Below are positions 43,094-51,960 of a stretch of DNA of 64,000 nt, one piece after another. Made by a program: the position numbers and the translations under genes. Below the pieces are notes generated by a model. That model had not been told where the DNA came from. It saw only the letters and a program-made list of their open reading frames with translations, and made no database searches. The stretch comes from an uncultured Saprospiraceae bacterium (GTDB lineage Bacteria > Bacteroidota > Bacteroidia > Chitinophagales > Saprospiraceae): positions 29,987 to 93,986 of the forward strand of contig CALGAW010000031.1 of assembly GCA_937959115.1 (NCBI GenBank), given 5' to 3'. Positions within the stretch are counted from its first letter, which is position 1. Every line of letters begins with the position of its first letter.

Positions 43094-44416
43094 TTATTCA
43101 GCTTCAGAAGCAGGACGTGGAAACTGTTCGTGTATCACATCGCCTGGGCGATCAACAACGATAGCACTAAGCATGCCCCATCTTCTCATATCAATCCAAC
43201 GGTGACCTTCTCCAAATAGAGAGTATCTTCTTTCGTGAATTAACTGAGTCACTAATTCTGCATCAGTTGGAGGTGTCGTCGCATAAACAGCTGGTGCTAG
43301 ACCTGCTGCTGCTCTAATGTCGTCAAGTGCAGTTTGTGCAGCAGTATTGTTTGTACCAATGTTTGCTTCAGCATAAATCAATACCAATTCCTCATTTCTG
43401 ATAAGTGGAAGAGGATCAACATTAGAACCAAACATTTGTACTTGGTACTTTCCTGTTAATCCACCAACTGTTTGAGAACCAGGAATGGTATCCAGTTTTT
43501 GCTCAAATCTAGCATCACCAGCCTCTGCATTTGCTACAAGGTCAGGAGTTGCCATGAAGTAATCTTGATCATAAACGTTGAATAGAGGATTAGGTCTATC
43601 ATTTCCTGATGTTCCCCATACTAAGCTTACACCATTGTCATAGTTACCTGTCAAGTCTAGGAAGGAATTTCCTAGTTTGGCCAATGCACCAGCATTGTCT
43701 CCTTGGTAAAGCGCAACTCGAGCCGCTATTGCTTGATTAAACGTAAGCATTCCAGCAGGAGTGTCAAACCCAGCGAATCCGCTAGTTAAACTAAATAAGA
43801 ACTCGCCATCAGCCAATTGGTTTGCAGCTTCTTCTAACAAAGAAGCGATTGCAGCTAAGCCTTCAGTGTAAGAAACGAAAGGACCAGGATTGTCTAGGTC
43901 AGCAACGTCTACTCGGATTCCGTTTTGATATTGCTGATTAAGAACGATCAGAAGATCATGTGCTTTTACAGTATTCGCGAATCCTAAAAAGCCATTTAGC
44001 TGTTTAGTTGAAAGTGATGCATTAGAATTTGTAGCGGCAGTAATCAATAGGTTTGCATTCCTAACAGATTGGTAACGACCAGAGAATGTTCTAGTAGTTA
44101 AGAAACCTGCATCATCTAATTGTGCTCCTTGCTCTCCGCAAAGCTCACCTGTATACCTTGGATCTACACCGTTCAGATCGTAGTAGTCTCTACCAACGAT
44201 ACTGGTTGTCCAAAAGTAATACTCAATATCAGAACGCATTGCAGCCTGCACTCCATTAGACAATAATCTAAGGTCGGCTAAGGTTGCTCCCTCTTCGAAT
44301 CCATCATATGTTGGACCGTTTGGATTGGGAATGTCATCAATTTTACATGATGTAATAGTTAGCAACATAAAAGTAGCTAATCCCAAAAAACTATATTTTA
44401 TTTTATTAAAATTCAT
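43094..44416 (-). CDS. SusD/RagB-type outer-membrane nutrient-binding lipoprotein
   Basis: The 440-residue product has a lipobox TITSC (Cys24) followed by KIDDIPNPNGPTYDGF, then an N-terminal TPR-like helical scaffold and the C-terminal motif SLFGEGHRWIDMRRWG that marks SusD. It caps the SusC transporter at the cell surface and captures substrate. The gene lies 31 bases downstream of its SusC partner. The protein is shorter than many glycan SusDs, which typically exceed 500 residues, and no glycoside hydrolase or sensor lies near, so the nutrient may not be a polysaccharide. Confidence 0.95.
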   Translation of the reverse strand: MNFNKIKYSFLGLATFMLLTITSCKIDDIPNPNGPTYDGFEEGATLADLRLLSNGVQAAMRSDIEYYFWTTSIVGRDYYDLNGVDPRYTGELCGEQGAQLDDAGFLTTRTFSGRYQSVRNANLLITAATNSNASLSTKQLNGFLGFANTVKAHDLLIVLNQQYQNGIRVDVADLDNPGPFVSYTEGLAAIASLLEEAANQLADGEFLFSLTSGFAGFDTPAGMLTFNQAIAARVALYQGDNAGALAKLGNSFLDLTGNYDNGVSLVWGTSGNDRPNPLFNVYDQDYFMATPDLVANAEAGDARFEQKLDTIPGSQTVGGLTGKYQVQMFGSNVDPLPLIRNEELVLIYAEANIGTNNTAAQTALDDIRAAAGLAPAVYATTPPTDAELVTQLIHERRYSLFGEGHRWIDMRRWGMLSAIVVDRPGDVIHEQFPRPASEAE

Positions 44417-44447
44417 AATTTGAATGTTTTAAAAGTCTTATCTACGA

Positions 44448-47400
44448 TTAAAATTTAGCTTTTAAGTGAATGTTGATTGTTTTTGAAGCAGGGAAAGGAG
44501 TTACCTCTACATTATTTGCTAATATTGCTCCACCGAAGTTAGAAACTTCAGGATCATAACTGTTGTAATCGAAAATGTTTACTAGATTACGACCAGAAAG
44601 ACCAATTTGAATTTTCGCCAAATCATTTAACGCTGAAGTGGGGATGGTGTAGAATAATCCAACCTCACGAAGTCTTAGATATCCATTATCCTCAACCCAA
44701 GGAGCTGTGTTTCCTGCAAACCATTCAGATGTTCTGTAGTCACCGTTATTCAATGTCCCTGTTGGATCTAATGTTGTATCATCATAATCCCATGTTGTGC
44801 CACCTAAATCGTATAGAAGTGTGGATAAGTTAATACCGTCACCACCTTTTTTCCAGTGGAACAATGCTGTTAACTGTAATCCTTTATAAGTGAAGGAATT
44901 GTCAAATCCCATATTGAAATCCGCTTCAGCATTTCCATATACTCTGAATCCGTCACCATCAGGATCTAAATCTGAGCAATCTGCTTCCACACAATCAGAA
45001 GTTTTGATTGTTCCAACGATTTGAGTTGCACTTTCACCTTCCTGGATTCTAAACTGACCTAAACTAGCAGCAAATCCACCTGTGTTGAATGCTGGTACGT
45101 CAAGACGTGTAACTTTAGATGCGTTTTTCCACCAGTTAATTCCAGTATTCCAAGTAAAGTCACCTTTTACAGGAGTTGCTTTTAATCCGATCTCAATTCC
45201 TTTATTTTGCAATGCTCCACCATTAATTCTTTTCACTGAGAAACCAGTTGAAGTTGGGATTCGAGCATTCAAAAATAAGTCATCAATTGTTTTAGTGTAA
45301 TAAGTAACATCTAAGTTTAATCGGTTATTGAAAAAGCCTATATCAGTACCGAATTCAAGTTCTGATTGTCTTTCCGGTGCAATTTCATCGTTACCTCTTG
45401 CACCACCAGCAACAAGACCAGATAAACCGCCAATTGAACTACCACCTAATGTAGTAAAACGATCGTTGAAGCCAGCAAATCGACCAGATTGACCATAAGC
45501 TGCTCTTATTTTAAATGCATTCCACGTATCTTTTATTGACCAGAATCCAAACTCACCAATGTTTATAGCGATGTTTGCTTTCGGGTAATAGTACAATTTG
45601 TTTTCATCACCATTGTTTGATGATTTATCTGCTCTAATTCCACCAGTAAGGATAATCTTATCATCCCAGTTTATTTCTTCCTGGAAGTATCCACCTTTGT
45701 CCAGTTCAGAACTTCTAAATTGGTAGACAGATGTATTAGCCGCTTGACTAAGACTTGTTTGAGAACCGTTTAGTCCTGTCGCTGTTGAAATAATACTATT
45801 TCTATTTCCAGAAATCTGATTTAAACCAACTGTTGTTCTGAAGTTGAGATCACCAGCATATAAAGAATGTACTAGGAATCCTCCTAAGTTGTAGTTCGTT
45901 ACTTTGTGTGTTCCTTCTACTGAAGCACCACCAAGAGTTCCTGGATCTCTAAAGTAAGAAAGTTGTTGCGGGAATAACGCTCTAGTTCTGTGGTTTAATT
46001 GATCAATACCAGTTGCAACAATTAGCTTAAGGTTATTATGATCATTTGAAAACAATTTAAAGTCTAATTTTGCTCCTCCAATCAATCGGTTGGAAAGTTC
46101 TCTGTTCGTTACAAGGTCAATCGTTTCCAAAAAGTTTGATCCTACTGCAGGATTACCGGGGTAATTTCCATTGGCATCGCCTGCTAAAACTTGCCATGGC
46201 TTAGTAAATGCCATCGCATATCCAATCGTTGTATTGGAATTACTATTGTTGAAAAAGCCTCTATCAGCTGTTCCATTAGAATAATAAGAACTTATATCAA
46301 ATTTGAACCAATCGGTTAGTTTGTGGTCAAAGTTTAATCTGACGTTTCCTCTAATATGACCAGTATTGTCAACGATTCCGTTTTCATTTTTATAACCAGT
46401 ACCTATGAAATATCTTGATTTTTCATCTCCACCTGCAAGCTCAAGTCTTGAAGTCGAAGCCATTGCTGTACCTCCAAACATTTGTTCTTCATAATCAAAG
46501 GTGCCGTTTTCTAGAAAATCTAAAGAATCTTGAGAAAGGGGATTAAGTGGGTCATTAGAGGGGAATACCTCTCCAACTTTTTCAGCATCCCATTGTCTAG
46601 TTCCAAGCAGTCTTGTTGCACTGTTAAAACCAATAGTTTGCTTAAACGTAATTTCTGGTTTAGCATTTTTACCTTTTTTGGTTTCAATAATTACAACACC
46701 ACCAGCTGCACGAGCACCATAGATGGCAGCTGCTGATGCACCTTTCAAAATTTCGATTGTAGCAATGTCTTCAGGATCGATGTCAGCAATTCTGTTTGAT
46801 GCATCATCTTGGTTGGTTGATGTATTACCACCACCAGCGGCTGCTGAAACAACATTCGTTCCTAATGAGTAAGAACCATTGTTTACATAAATACCATCAA
46901 TTACATACAGTGGAGATGGGTCAAGAAATAGAGAAGTTACACCTCTCATTCTTACACTGATACCACCACCAGGAGCACCAGAGTTAGCTCTAATTTCGGC
47001 ACCTTTAAACTTTCCAGCTAGTGCTCCGTCCAAGGAGGTTTGAGAGGTTACGCCAGTAAGTTTTGCTGCTGAAATGGAGGCAACATTGTTTGCGGAATTA
47101 CTCCGTTTTACGTTTGTTGCTAATCCTGAGACAACTACCTCGTCTAGCACGCTTGTGCCTTCAGACATAACAAGATTGACAGCGCTTCCATCGATTGGAA
47201 TTTCTTGCGTTTCAAATCCTGTGTACGTAATTACTAGAGTTTTAGCTCCATCAGGAACTCGAATAGAAAAGTTACCGTCTAGGTCGGTTGTTGTTCCAAT
47301 TGTTGTGCCTTTTACAATAACACTAACACCGATCAAACCAAAGCCGTCGTCGCCTTTGATTGATCCAGTGGCAGTTTGTTGTGCAAACATACCAATCGAA

Positions 47401-47450
47401 AAAAGCATCATAAGCAATGATGCCATTGTTAATTTGATAAAGTGATTCAT
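44448..47450 (-). CDS. SusC/RagA-type TonB-linked outer-membrane transporter
   Basis: The 1000-residue protein has a signal peptide ending GMFA with Gln at +1, an N-terminal carboxypeptidase-D-like plug extension (GVSVIVKGTTIGTTTDLDGN), the plug domain (SQTSLDGALAGKFKGAEIRA, MRGVTSLFLDPSPLYVIDGI) and a 22-stranded barrel ending LKAKF with terminal Phe. It is energised by TonB and works with the adjacent SusD. The region LDPDGDGFRVYGNAEADFNM is typical of SusC proteins. The promoter is not obvious; about 190 bases separate its start from a doubtful small plus-strand frame. Confidence 0.96.
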   Translation of the reverse strand: MNHFIKLTMASLLMMLFSIGMFAQQTATGSIKGDDGFGLIGVSVIVKGTTIGTTTDLDGNFSIRVPDGAKTLVITYTGFETQEIPIDGSAVNLVMSEGTSVLDEVVVSGLATNVKRSNSANNVASISAAKLTGVTSQTSLDGALAGKFKGAEIRANSGAPGGGISVRMRGVTSLFLDPSPLYVIDGIYVNNGSYSLGTNVVSAAAGGGNTSTNQDDASNRIADIDPEDIATIEILKGASAAAIYGARAAGGVVIIETKKGKNAKPEITFKQTIGFNSATRLLGTRQWDAEKVGEVFPSNDPLNPLSQDSLDFLENGTFDYEEQMFGGTAMASTSRLELAGGDEKSRYFIGTGYKNENGIVDNTGHIRGNVRLNFDHKLTDWFKFDISSYYSNGTADRGFFNNSNSNTTIGYAMAFTKPWQVLAGDANGNYPGNPAVGSNFLETIDLVTNRELSNRLIGGAKLDFKLFSNDHNNLKLIVATGIDQLNHRTRALFPQQLSYFRDPGTLGGASVEGTHKVTNYNLGGFLVHSLYAGDLNFRTTVGLNQISGNRNSIISTATGLNGSQTSLSQAANTSVYQFRSSELDKGGYFQEEINWDDKIILTGGIRADKSSNNGDENKLYYYPKANIAINIGEFGFWSIKDTWNAFKIRAAYGQSGRFAGFNDRFTTLGGSSIGGLSGLVAGGARGNDEIAPERQSELEFGTDIGFFNNRLNLDVTYYTKTIDDLFLNARIPTSTGFSVKRINGGALQNKGIEIGLKATPVKGDFTWNTGINWWKNASKVTRLDVPAFNTGGFAASLGQFRIQEGESATQIVGTIKTSDCVEADCSDLDPDGDGFRVYGNAEADFNMGFDNSFTYKGLQLTALFHWKKGGDGINLSTLLYDLGGTTWDYDDTTLDPTGTLNNGDYRTSEWFAGNTAPWVEDNGYLRLREVGLFYTIPTSALNDLAKIQIGLSGRNLVNIFDYNSYDPEVSNFGGAILANNVEVTPFPASKTINIHLKAKF

Positions 47451-47637
47451 CGGGAATGAATGTTTAATGAGTAAATAATTTCAATATCCCAATGCGTTGT
47501 AAGGAAAATGTAAGCCCTTAATTATTACGGTTACCGCAATACGCATGGTTAAATACAAGTGTAAAGAAAGCAATATATTTTAAATTAGGGAAGTATATTC
47601 ACCTTAATGTCGGCAAACTTCTAAAATTTTAACAATT

Positions 47638-47841
47638 ATGAATATGCGAAATTTGATTTGGATGTCTATGGTAACCTGGATAATTCTATTGATTCAAAAT
47701 GCAAATGGTGCCAAATTTTGTTCCTTTTCAGAAATGGAGCAGTCTTCTTTTTATTTGAATTGTTTGACCCAAACTGTGGTTGAATTAGAGGTCAGGATAT
47801 TGATGATCAACTATTTGTATCTTTTTGTTAAGCCGGACTAA
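47638..47841 (+). CDS. Possible small secreted protein (doubtful)
   Basis: This 67-codon frame begins ATG AAT ATG CGA and encodes a fair signal-peptide-like start (NMRNLIWMSMVTWIILLIQNANG) followed by about 40 residues with two Cys. It fills much of the 387-base gap between SusC and the M28 gene, and its stop overlaps the M28 stop by convergent arrangement. No promoter element is near. The A-rich leader before the ATG (tctaaaattttaacaatt) is of Bacteroidota type. It may be real but there is no independent support. Confidence 0.3.
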   Translation: MNMRNLIWMSMVTWIILLIQNANGAKFCSFSEMEQSSFYLNCLTQTVVELEVRILMINYLYLFVKPD

Positions 47842-48851
47842 AATACACCCTTGTCTTCATGATAAACAACCGCTAGTACTGTTTGCCCTGCTGCTTTTAG
47901 ACTTTTTTTACTGATCACACTCATATTGTCATTCAACGTATGCCAGTGTGGGCCAAAGGAATTATTGGATCTGTAGTGTATGATATCAATTGTACGGATT
48001 TTGGCAATCGAATTGACATATAAGTGGTCATCCTGCAGTTCCCCTGTCTTTTGATAACTAAAATAATTGCCATAGCCGATCTCGTGTCCTAGGTTCCAGA
48101 CTTGCTTCATTAAGTTTGGAGCATACTTCATGGAGGTGCCTTCCATTGTAAATTTGGCCCCCTTGGCCCCAACCATGTCCAAAAGGATACCGTATGTGGC
48201 CCTGTAGCCTGGTTTATGCTTATATCTTGACCAATGTTGAGATCCTAGCCCGAAAGTATGGTCTTGCTTAGGGAAACCGCCTCCATCCTTTGGCTGACCG
48301 TAATCCTCTGCATCGAACAAAACTATATCTACCCCAATATTTTGTAATGGATTTTCCTTCAAGACTCTTGCGATTTCAAGCAATACTCCAACACCGCTTC
48401 CTCCATCATCAGCACCAAGAATCGGTTTGTTATGATTGGCGTGATTCGGATCGTAGTCTGCAACATGGCGAGTATCCCAATGTGCGCACAACAATATACG
48501 TTTGGGTGCTGCGGGGTTGATCGCCCCAATTATATTAGTAGCTTTCAGCAGTTTACCGTTATATGCGGTGATGTCCACTTTTTGCTCGGTAACTTTTGTG
48601 CCAAGGGCTTTGAGTTCCTCTGCCAACCAAGCAGAACAAGCTCGATGTCCTTTTGAGTTGACAAAGCGAGGACCAAAATCGACTTGTTTCTGGATGTAGT
48701 TATATGCTATGTCTGCATTAAACTTAGGCACATCTACCTTTGGCTTAGGCGGTTTTGCTGGATTCCCTTGAGGTTGATGGTCTGATTTACAAGCTGCTAA
48801 CAGCAGGATGGCCGAAAATGCAAGTAGAAAAGTCGAATGGCGGATGTTCAT
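47838..48851 (-). CDS. M28-family lipoprotein, glutaminyl-peptide cyclotransferase-like
   Basis: The 337-residue protein has a lipobox LLAAC (Cys21) and an M28 zinc-hydrolase fold. Motifs in order are KRILLCAHWDTRH, GADDGGSGVGVLLE, VLFDAEDYGQ and SFGPHWHTLNDN. The metal ligands (Asp in GADDG, acidic pair in DAED, His in PHWHT) and the large insertion after the acidic pair with a GLGSQHWS segment are features of type II (animal/bacterial) glutaminyl cyclases rather than aminopeptidases. It would convert N-terminal Gln of exported proteins to pyroglutamate. That would suit the many signal peptides in this window that leave Gln at +1. An aminopeptidase role is the alternative. Confidence 0.8.
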   Translation of the reverse strand: MNIRHSTFLLAFSAILLLAACKSDHQPQGNPAKPPKPKVDVPKFNADIAYNYIQKQVDFGPRFVNSKGHRACSAWLAEELKALGTKVTEQKVDITAYNGKLLKATNIIGAINPAAPKRILLCAHWDTRHVADYDPNHANHNKPILGADDGGSGVGVLLEIARVLKENPLQNIGVDIVLFDAEDYGQPKDGGGFPKQDHTFGLGSQHWSRYKHKPGYRATYGILLDMVGAKGAKFTMEGTSMKYAPNLMKQVWNLGHEIGYGNYFSYQKTGELQDDHLYVNSIAKIRTIDIIHYRSNNSFGPHWHTLNDNMSVISKKSLKAAGQTVLAVVYHEDKGVF

Positions 48852-48895
48852 GTGCTGTGAATTCTTTTAAATTGGACGCGTGGTATTCGCGAAAG

Positions 48896-48903
48896 CAAAA
48901 ATA
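48896..48903 (-). promoter_or_regulatory. -7 promoter element for the M28 lipoprotein gene
   Basis: The minus strand reads TATTTTTG, an exact TAnnTTTG match, 45 bases upstream of the ATG at 48851. Confidence 0.5.
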
Positions 48904-48929
48904 ACAAAAAAGTGTAAGCAGGTAAACGA

Positions 48930-49682
48930 TTAGTCCATATGATCACTACCAATCACGTCTTTCAGATAAGCGTTTAACAGATTAACAAACCAAATTTTTT
49001 CTGCTTGTGTACCGTTTTCTAGAAGCGTCTCTTTACTGCCGTCTCTTAGTGTAATGGTTGGTATTTTGTTCTTATTGCCTAAGATGTTTTTTCTGTTTGA
49101 CATCCCTGTAATTCTGCCTTTGGTTGATACCGTTTCTAGTTTCACAGATTTAATAAACGCAAGATCGATTTCTTCTTCTTTCGAATTGAGTAATCTATTT
49201 TTTTGAATGGTCAATGTTCTACCGTTTAACTCAAACTTTTGTTCTTCAAAAATTGTCTTCGTGACACTGTAAATCATTGACAAACCACTCATCCAGAATG
49301 GTATAGAGAATAACACCATAAACAACCCACCGCTAAATGCAAGCATTGTCCATAACGCCACAAAGGCTAACCAGATCATTCCAAACATCAAAGGGCCTCG
49401 TACCTTATTGCTGAATCCTTCTCTTGGAGAAACGAGCTCTAAAATCGAATTACTATACCGAAAACTATCTATTTTACTGCCTTTCGGTGGCGTGGTATTC
49501 AGTTTTACCTTATGTTTCTCTTCGATTATTTCCATCCCTCTTTCCACGAAATTGAATCCACATTCTGGACAATTTTCTAAATCCAAATGATTGGAATGCT
49601 GATGTTCCTTCGGTGTTTTCGTTTTGTACTTATGTTTTTCCTTTGTAAGGACTTCAGTTTCACAATTTGGACAATGATGCAT
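48930..49682 (-). CDS. Zinc-ribbon two-helix membrane protein
   Basis: The 250-residue product starts with a four-Cys zinc ribbon (CPNC at 4-7 and CPEC at 38-41) separated by a basic stretch, followed by a linker, two membrane helices (about 100-150) and a C-terminal domain with FELNGRTLTIQKN and LRDGSKETLLENGT, reminiscent of PH-like beta domains. Zinc ribbon plus paired helices suggests a membrane protein that senses or scaffolds something, but function is unknown. It is the third gene of the cysS transcript, 50 bases beyond the 214-residue protein. Confidence 0.65.
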   Translation of the reverse strand: MHHCPNCETEVLTKEKHKYKTKTPKEHQHSNHLDLENCPECGFNFVERGMEIIEEKHKVKLNTTPPKGSKIDSFRYSNSILELVSPREGFSNKVRGPLMFGMIWLAFVALWTMLAFSGGLFMVLFSIPFWMSGLSMIYSVTKTIFEEQKFELNGRTLTIQKNRLLNSKEEEIDLAFIKSVKLETVSTKGRITGMSNRKNILGNKNKIPTITLRDGSKETLLENGTQAEKIWFVNLLNAYLKDVIGSDHMD

Positions 49683-49732
49683 AAGTATTGATTTGATTTA
49701 CAAGATATCTAACGGTAAAGGGAGACAGAAGT

Positions 49733-50377
49733 TTAACCCGCGATTAGAAAATAGTAAGATAGAAAAATCGCAGCTATATTAACGCCTAACAACATCCAAA
49801 ACCATTGCATTCCAGTATCAAGTAATTCGTCTTTGACATATTCGTTCACATGCTCAAACACTTTGGAACTTGCGATTTCAGCGTTTGTGCTGCTAAATTC
49901 CACTTCACTTTTTGCTTTGGTTATCGCTTCCATTAAAGGGACTTGATTCAAGAAAAAGTCAAGCACCCATTTGATTGGTTTTGGTAGTTTTTCCGTTGTT
50001 TTAACAATACCGACGACACTTCCAAGCATACTTCCAGTAATTCCAGAACCCCCATCCGTCTTGTTGATCACTCCTTTGGTAATTTTTGTGATGACCCCTT
50101 CAAAGAACCCTTCGTTCGACTTATAAATTTGATTCATGCCAATATTGATCGCGTGCGACTTGCCCATCCAAAAGTAAACAAAGGGGAAACCAGCCAAAAA
50201 CACTAGAGCAAGTAACAGTTTCAATAAAAAAGAGCCATCTCCGAGATCAAACAAGATACGAAGACTATAGATCCAATTTAAAATACCACCGAAGACGAAA
50301 AATAAGGTAATTGTTCCCGTCATCTTTGCAGCGATTTTTAAAATGGCTTTGGGTGCTGTCTTGAGGGATTCTTTCAT
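49733..50377 (-). CDS. Unrecognised membrane protein downstream of cysS
   Basis: The 214-residue product has three or four hydrophobic segments (ITLFFVFGGILNWIYSL, LLALVFLAGFPFVYFWMG, and a C-terminal MLLGVNIAAIFLSYYFL), with a Gly-rich central section (GGSGITGSMLGSVVGIV) that looks like a helical hairpin. It begins 4 bases after the cysS stop, so it is certainly co-transcribed and probably coupled. No family is recognised and no functional link with CysS is known. Confidence 0.65.
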   Translation of the reverse strand: MKESLKTAPKAILKIAAKMTGTITLFFVFGGILNWIYSLRILFDLGDGSFLLKLLLALVFLAGFPFVYFWMGKSHAINIGMNQIYKSNEGFFEGVITKITKGVINKTDGGSGITGSMLGSVVGIVKTTEKLPKPIKWVLDFFLNQVPLMEAITKAKSEVEFSSTNAEIASSKVFEHVNEYVKDELLDTGMQWFWMLLGVNIAAIFLSYYFLIAG

Positions 50378-50381
50378 TGTT

Positions 50382-51884
50382 TTAATTGTTTTTTGACCAA
50401 TTCGTACCTTCTTTTCCGTCTTTCAATTGAACCTCCAAGACCTTTAGCGTGTCCCTGATTTTGTCAGAGGTGCCCCAGTCCTTATTCTCTCGCGCACCCT
50501 TGCGGATATCAATGATGAGCTGCATTAAGCCATCTACTAGATTGTCGTCTGCCGCCGTTTCTTCCTTAAGGCCAAGCACGTCTTCGATAAAGCCTTTAAA
50601 TGTCGTTTTCAACAAATCAAGTGTTGTTTGCGAAATAGAATCGACTTTCCCACCATTGTTATTGAATGTGTTGATTTTAGTGACGAGTGTAAACAATGAT
50701 GCTAGTGTTTGTGGGGTGTTAAAATCATCATTCATAAAACCATGACAAGCCTCGCAAGCAGCGATTATTTCTTTTTCTTCACTTTCGTGAATACTTCCTT
50801 CGACGAACGTTAGTTTTTCAAGTGTTTTAAAGCCATCCATCAAGCGTTGGTAGCCTTTTTCTGCTGCCTTTAGCGCATCATCTGAAATGTCTAGTGTGCT
50901 TCGGTAGTGTGTTTGCAGCATAAAAAACCGAATCGCCATAGGGCTGTATGCCTTGGAGAGTAAGGGAGAATCGCCAGTAAACAATTCGTCTGGCGTTACT
51001 GAGTTCCCGTCGCTTTTAGACATCTTTTTACCATTCATGAGTAGCATGTTTCCATGCATCCAGTAGTTGGCAGGTGCACAGCCACAAGCGCTATAGTTTT
51101 GAGCGATCTCGTTCTCATGGTGAGGGAACTGTAAGTCCATTCCACCTCCGTGAATATCGAAAGGGCTTCCTAGGTACTTAGTGCTCATCACAGAGCATTC
51201 GAGGTGCCATCCAGGGAATCCTTCTGACCATGGAGAAGGCCAATGCATGAGGTGATCCGCTGGTGCTTTTACCCAGATCGCAAAATCTGACGGGTGTTTT
51301 TTCTCGCCTTGGTTCTTCAAATCTCTTGATTCTGAAAGGAGGTTGTCTTGATCTTTGCCAGATAGTTTTCCATAAACATCAGGATATTTTGCGAAAAACG
51401 CTTGAGAATCAAGGTATACGCTGCCATTTTCTAGGTAAGCCAATCCGTTGTCTAGGATCGATTGTACCATTTCGATTTGTTCTACCATGTGTCCAGTTGC
51501 AGAAGGCTCAATGCTTGGGCTGATGGTATTGAATATGCGCATCATATCATGAAATCCATTGGTGTACATTTGTACAATTTCCATTGGTTCCAACTTTTCG
51601 AGTCGTGCTTTTTTTCCAATTTTATCTTCAGATCCTATATCTACATCACCAGTTAAATGACCAACATCCGTAATGTTTCTTACATATCGAACCTTATGAC
51701 CAGTAAATGTTAAATATCTGTAGATCACATCAAAACTGATAAACGTGCGACAATTGCCCAAATGGACATCACTGTAAACGGTAGGTCCACAGACGTACAT
51801 GCCCACAAATGGGGGATCAACGGGCTTAAAAACTTCCTTTTCTCTTGTAAGGGTGTTGAATATTTTTATTTCTTGATTCTGCAT
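50382..51884 (-). CDS. cysS: Cysteinyl-tRNA synthetase
   Basis: The 500-residue product is a class I synthetase of normal length. It has the zinc Cys in YVCGPTVYSDVHLGNCRTF, with HLGN as the HIGH-type motif, HLECSVMS and HHENEIAQ zinc ligands in the catalytic domain, and KMSKSDGN as the KMSKS loop. The C-terminal ~110 residues are the anticodon-binding helical domain. It attaches cysteine to tRNA-Cys in the cytoplasm. The -7 element lies only five bases upstream of the ATG, so the mRNA is probably leaderless. It is followed in the same transcript by two membrane-protein genes. Confidence 0.97.
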   Translation of the reverse strand: MQNQEIKIFNTLTREKEVFKPVDPPFVGMYVCGPTVYSDVHLGNCRTFISFDVIYRYLTFTGHKVRYVRNITDVGHLTGDVDIGSEDKIGKKARLEKLEPMEIVQMYTNGFHDMMRIFNTISPSIEPSATGHMVEQIEMVQSILDNGLAYLENGSVYLDSQAFFAKYPDVYGKLSGKDQDNLLSESRDLKNQGEKKHPSDFAIWVKAPADHLMHWPSPWSEGFPGWHLECSVMSTKYLGSPFDIHGGGMDLQFPHHENEIAQNYSACGCAPANYWMHGNMLLMNGKKMSKSDGNSVTPDELFTGDSPLLSKAYSPMAIRFFMLQTHYRSTLDISDDALKAAEKGYQRLMDGFKTLEKLTFVEGSIHESEEKEIIAACEACHGFMNDDFNTPQTLASLFTLVTKINTFNNNGGKVDSISQTTLDLLKTTFKGFIEDVLGLKEETAADDNLVDGLMQLIIDIRKGARENKDWGTSDKIRDTLKVLEVQLKDGKEGTNWSKNN

Positions 51885-51888
51885 TTGC

Positions 51889-51896
51889 CAAAAATA
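51889..51896 (-). promoter_or_regulatory. -7 promoter element abutting the cysS start codon
   Basis: The minus strand reads TATTTTTG, an exact TAnnTTTG match, ending five bases before the ATG at 51884. A leaderless or near-leaderless mRNA is implied. Confidence 0.6.
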
Positions 51897-51934
51897 CTAT
51901 TTTTCAGAATCAATAACAATATCCGAACAATTAC

Positions 51935-51942
51935 TATTTTTG
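51935..51942 (+). promoter_or_regulatory. -7 promoter element for tatC
   Basis: TATTTTTG, an exact TAnnTTTG match, lies 19 bases upstream of the tatC ATG. It is divergent from the cysS promoter, with only 38 bases between the two elements. Confidence 0.6.
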
Positions 51943-51960
51943 TCCTGTTAAAATAAAATC

